Below are positions 5,658 through 5,812 of a DNA stretch of 5,812 nt, piece by piece. This DNA is from VXYL01 sp047518105 (GTDB lineage: Bacteria > Pseudomonadota > Gammaproteobacteria > Pseudomonadales > Azotimanducaceae), in the NCBI GenBank assembly GCA_047518105.1, contig JAKZRQ010000331.1, forward strand, positions 1-5,812, written 5' to 3'. The first letter of the stretch is position 1. Each line of letters starts with the position of its first letter. Below the pieces are notes generated by a model that saw only the letters and a program-made list of their open reading frames with translations, was not told the DNA's origin and made no database searches. The translations under genes were made by a program, and so were the position numbers.

Positions 5658-5725
5658 GGTGCTCGGCGCGCCTAGACTTCGAAGGAAACGTCGCTCGCCC
5701 GGACCGCCCCGCCCAAGCGGCGGCG

Positions 5726-5812
5726 TCACTCCCGTCTCACGTCCGCGTTCTGGCCCCGGTCCCGGAGCAGGTGGTCCATGAGCACGAGCGCCACCATGGC
5801 TTCGGCAATGGG
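5726..5812 (-). CDS. aroC: Chorismate synthase, C-terminal end only
   Basis: The last 28 residues and the TGA stop (5726-5728) of a gene that enters from the right edge. The tail PIAEAMVALVLMDHLLR followed by DRGQNADV closely resembles the C-terminus of gammaproteobacterial AroC, which in E. coli reads VLMDHLLRQRAQNADV. AroC makes chorismate from 5-enolpyruvylshikimate-3-phosphate at the end of the shikimate pathway, using reduced FMN. Its reading frame has the same direction as leuC, about 510 nt further on, with the palindromic element between them. The 68 nt between the stop and the element hold a weak GC-rich inverted repeat but no clear T-run, so I do not call a terminator. Confidence 0.88.
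   Translation of the reverse strand, partial: PIAEAMVALVLMDHLLRDRGQNADVRRE

Noticed and set aside
5390..5675. CTAG at 5390-5393 and 5672-5675 as a target duplication for the 266-bp element
   Set aside because: The right CTAG lies about 15 bp beyond the repeat end, so it does not bound the element. A TA duplication with one copy changed to TG is possible but not demonstrable.
5658..5725. aroC terminator
   Set aside because: Only weak GC-rich pairing and a TTTCC stretch; not a convincing intrinsic terminator.
5377..5729. Several open frames on both strands through the 266-bp element
   Set aside because: They simply read through GC-rich palindromes; related strings appear in opposite frames because of the inverted repeats, and none resembles a transposase.
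1..5812. tRNA, rRNA genes or CRISPR arrays
   Set aside because: No cloverleaf with tRNA-conserved bases, no rRNA segments and no regularly spaced repeats were seen.

Overview
The window is a GC-rich bacterial chromosome segment. All recognisable genes lie on the minus strand, so transcription runs from high to low coordinates: the tail of aroC, a non-coding stretch with a long palindromic element, then leuC, leuD, leuB, asd and truA. The block leuC-leuD-leuB-asd-truA is familiar from gammaproteobacteria (Pseudomonas has leuCDB, asd, an asd/usg paralogue, fimV, truA). Protein motifs of LeuC and the AroC tail also read as gammaproteobacterial. I cannot name the species.

Region by region: 5726-5812 is the C-terminus of chorismate synthase. 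5392-5657 is a 266-bp element with 32-bp terminal inverted repeats and two internal hairpins, able to fold as a three-way junction. 5216-5391 is the leu leader, where I see no convincing promoter and no leucine attenuator. 2029-5215 is leuCDB, with one-base (leuC/leuD) and four-base (leuD/leuB) overlaps. 952-1980 is asd. 2-790 is truA.

The genes are biosynthetic housekeeping: LeuCD isomerise isopropylmalate, LeuB oxidises it towards leucine, Asd feeds lysine/diaminopimelate, methionine and threonine, AroC makes chorismate, and TruA modifies tRNA anticodon arms.

The most interesting event is at the asd-truA junction. A 135-bp MITE-like element flanked by CTAG on both sides sits in the 5' end of truA. 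Removing the element and one CTAG from the sequence on paper restores an uninterrupted truA frame that begins at an ATG only 7 nt after the asd stop. In the present sequence the element's terminal repeat carries an ATG preceded by GGTGAG, in frame with the rest of truA. The element therefore appears to have broken the old start and supplied a new one. The old start now opens a 54-codon ORF that ends inside the same terminal repeat, overlapping the new truA start. The second element, upstream of leuC, is the other accessory feature worth checking.
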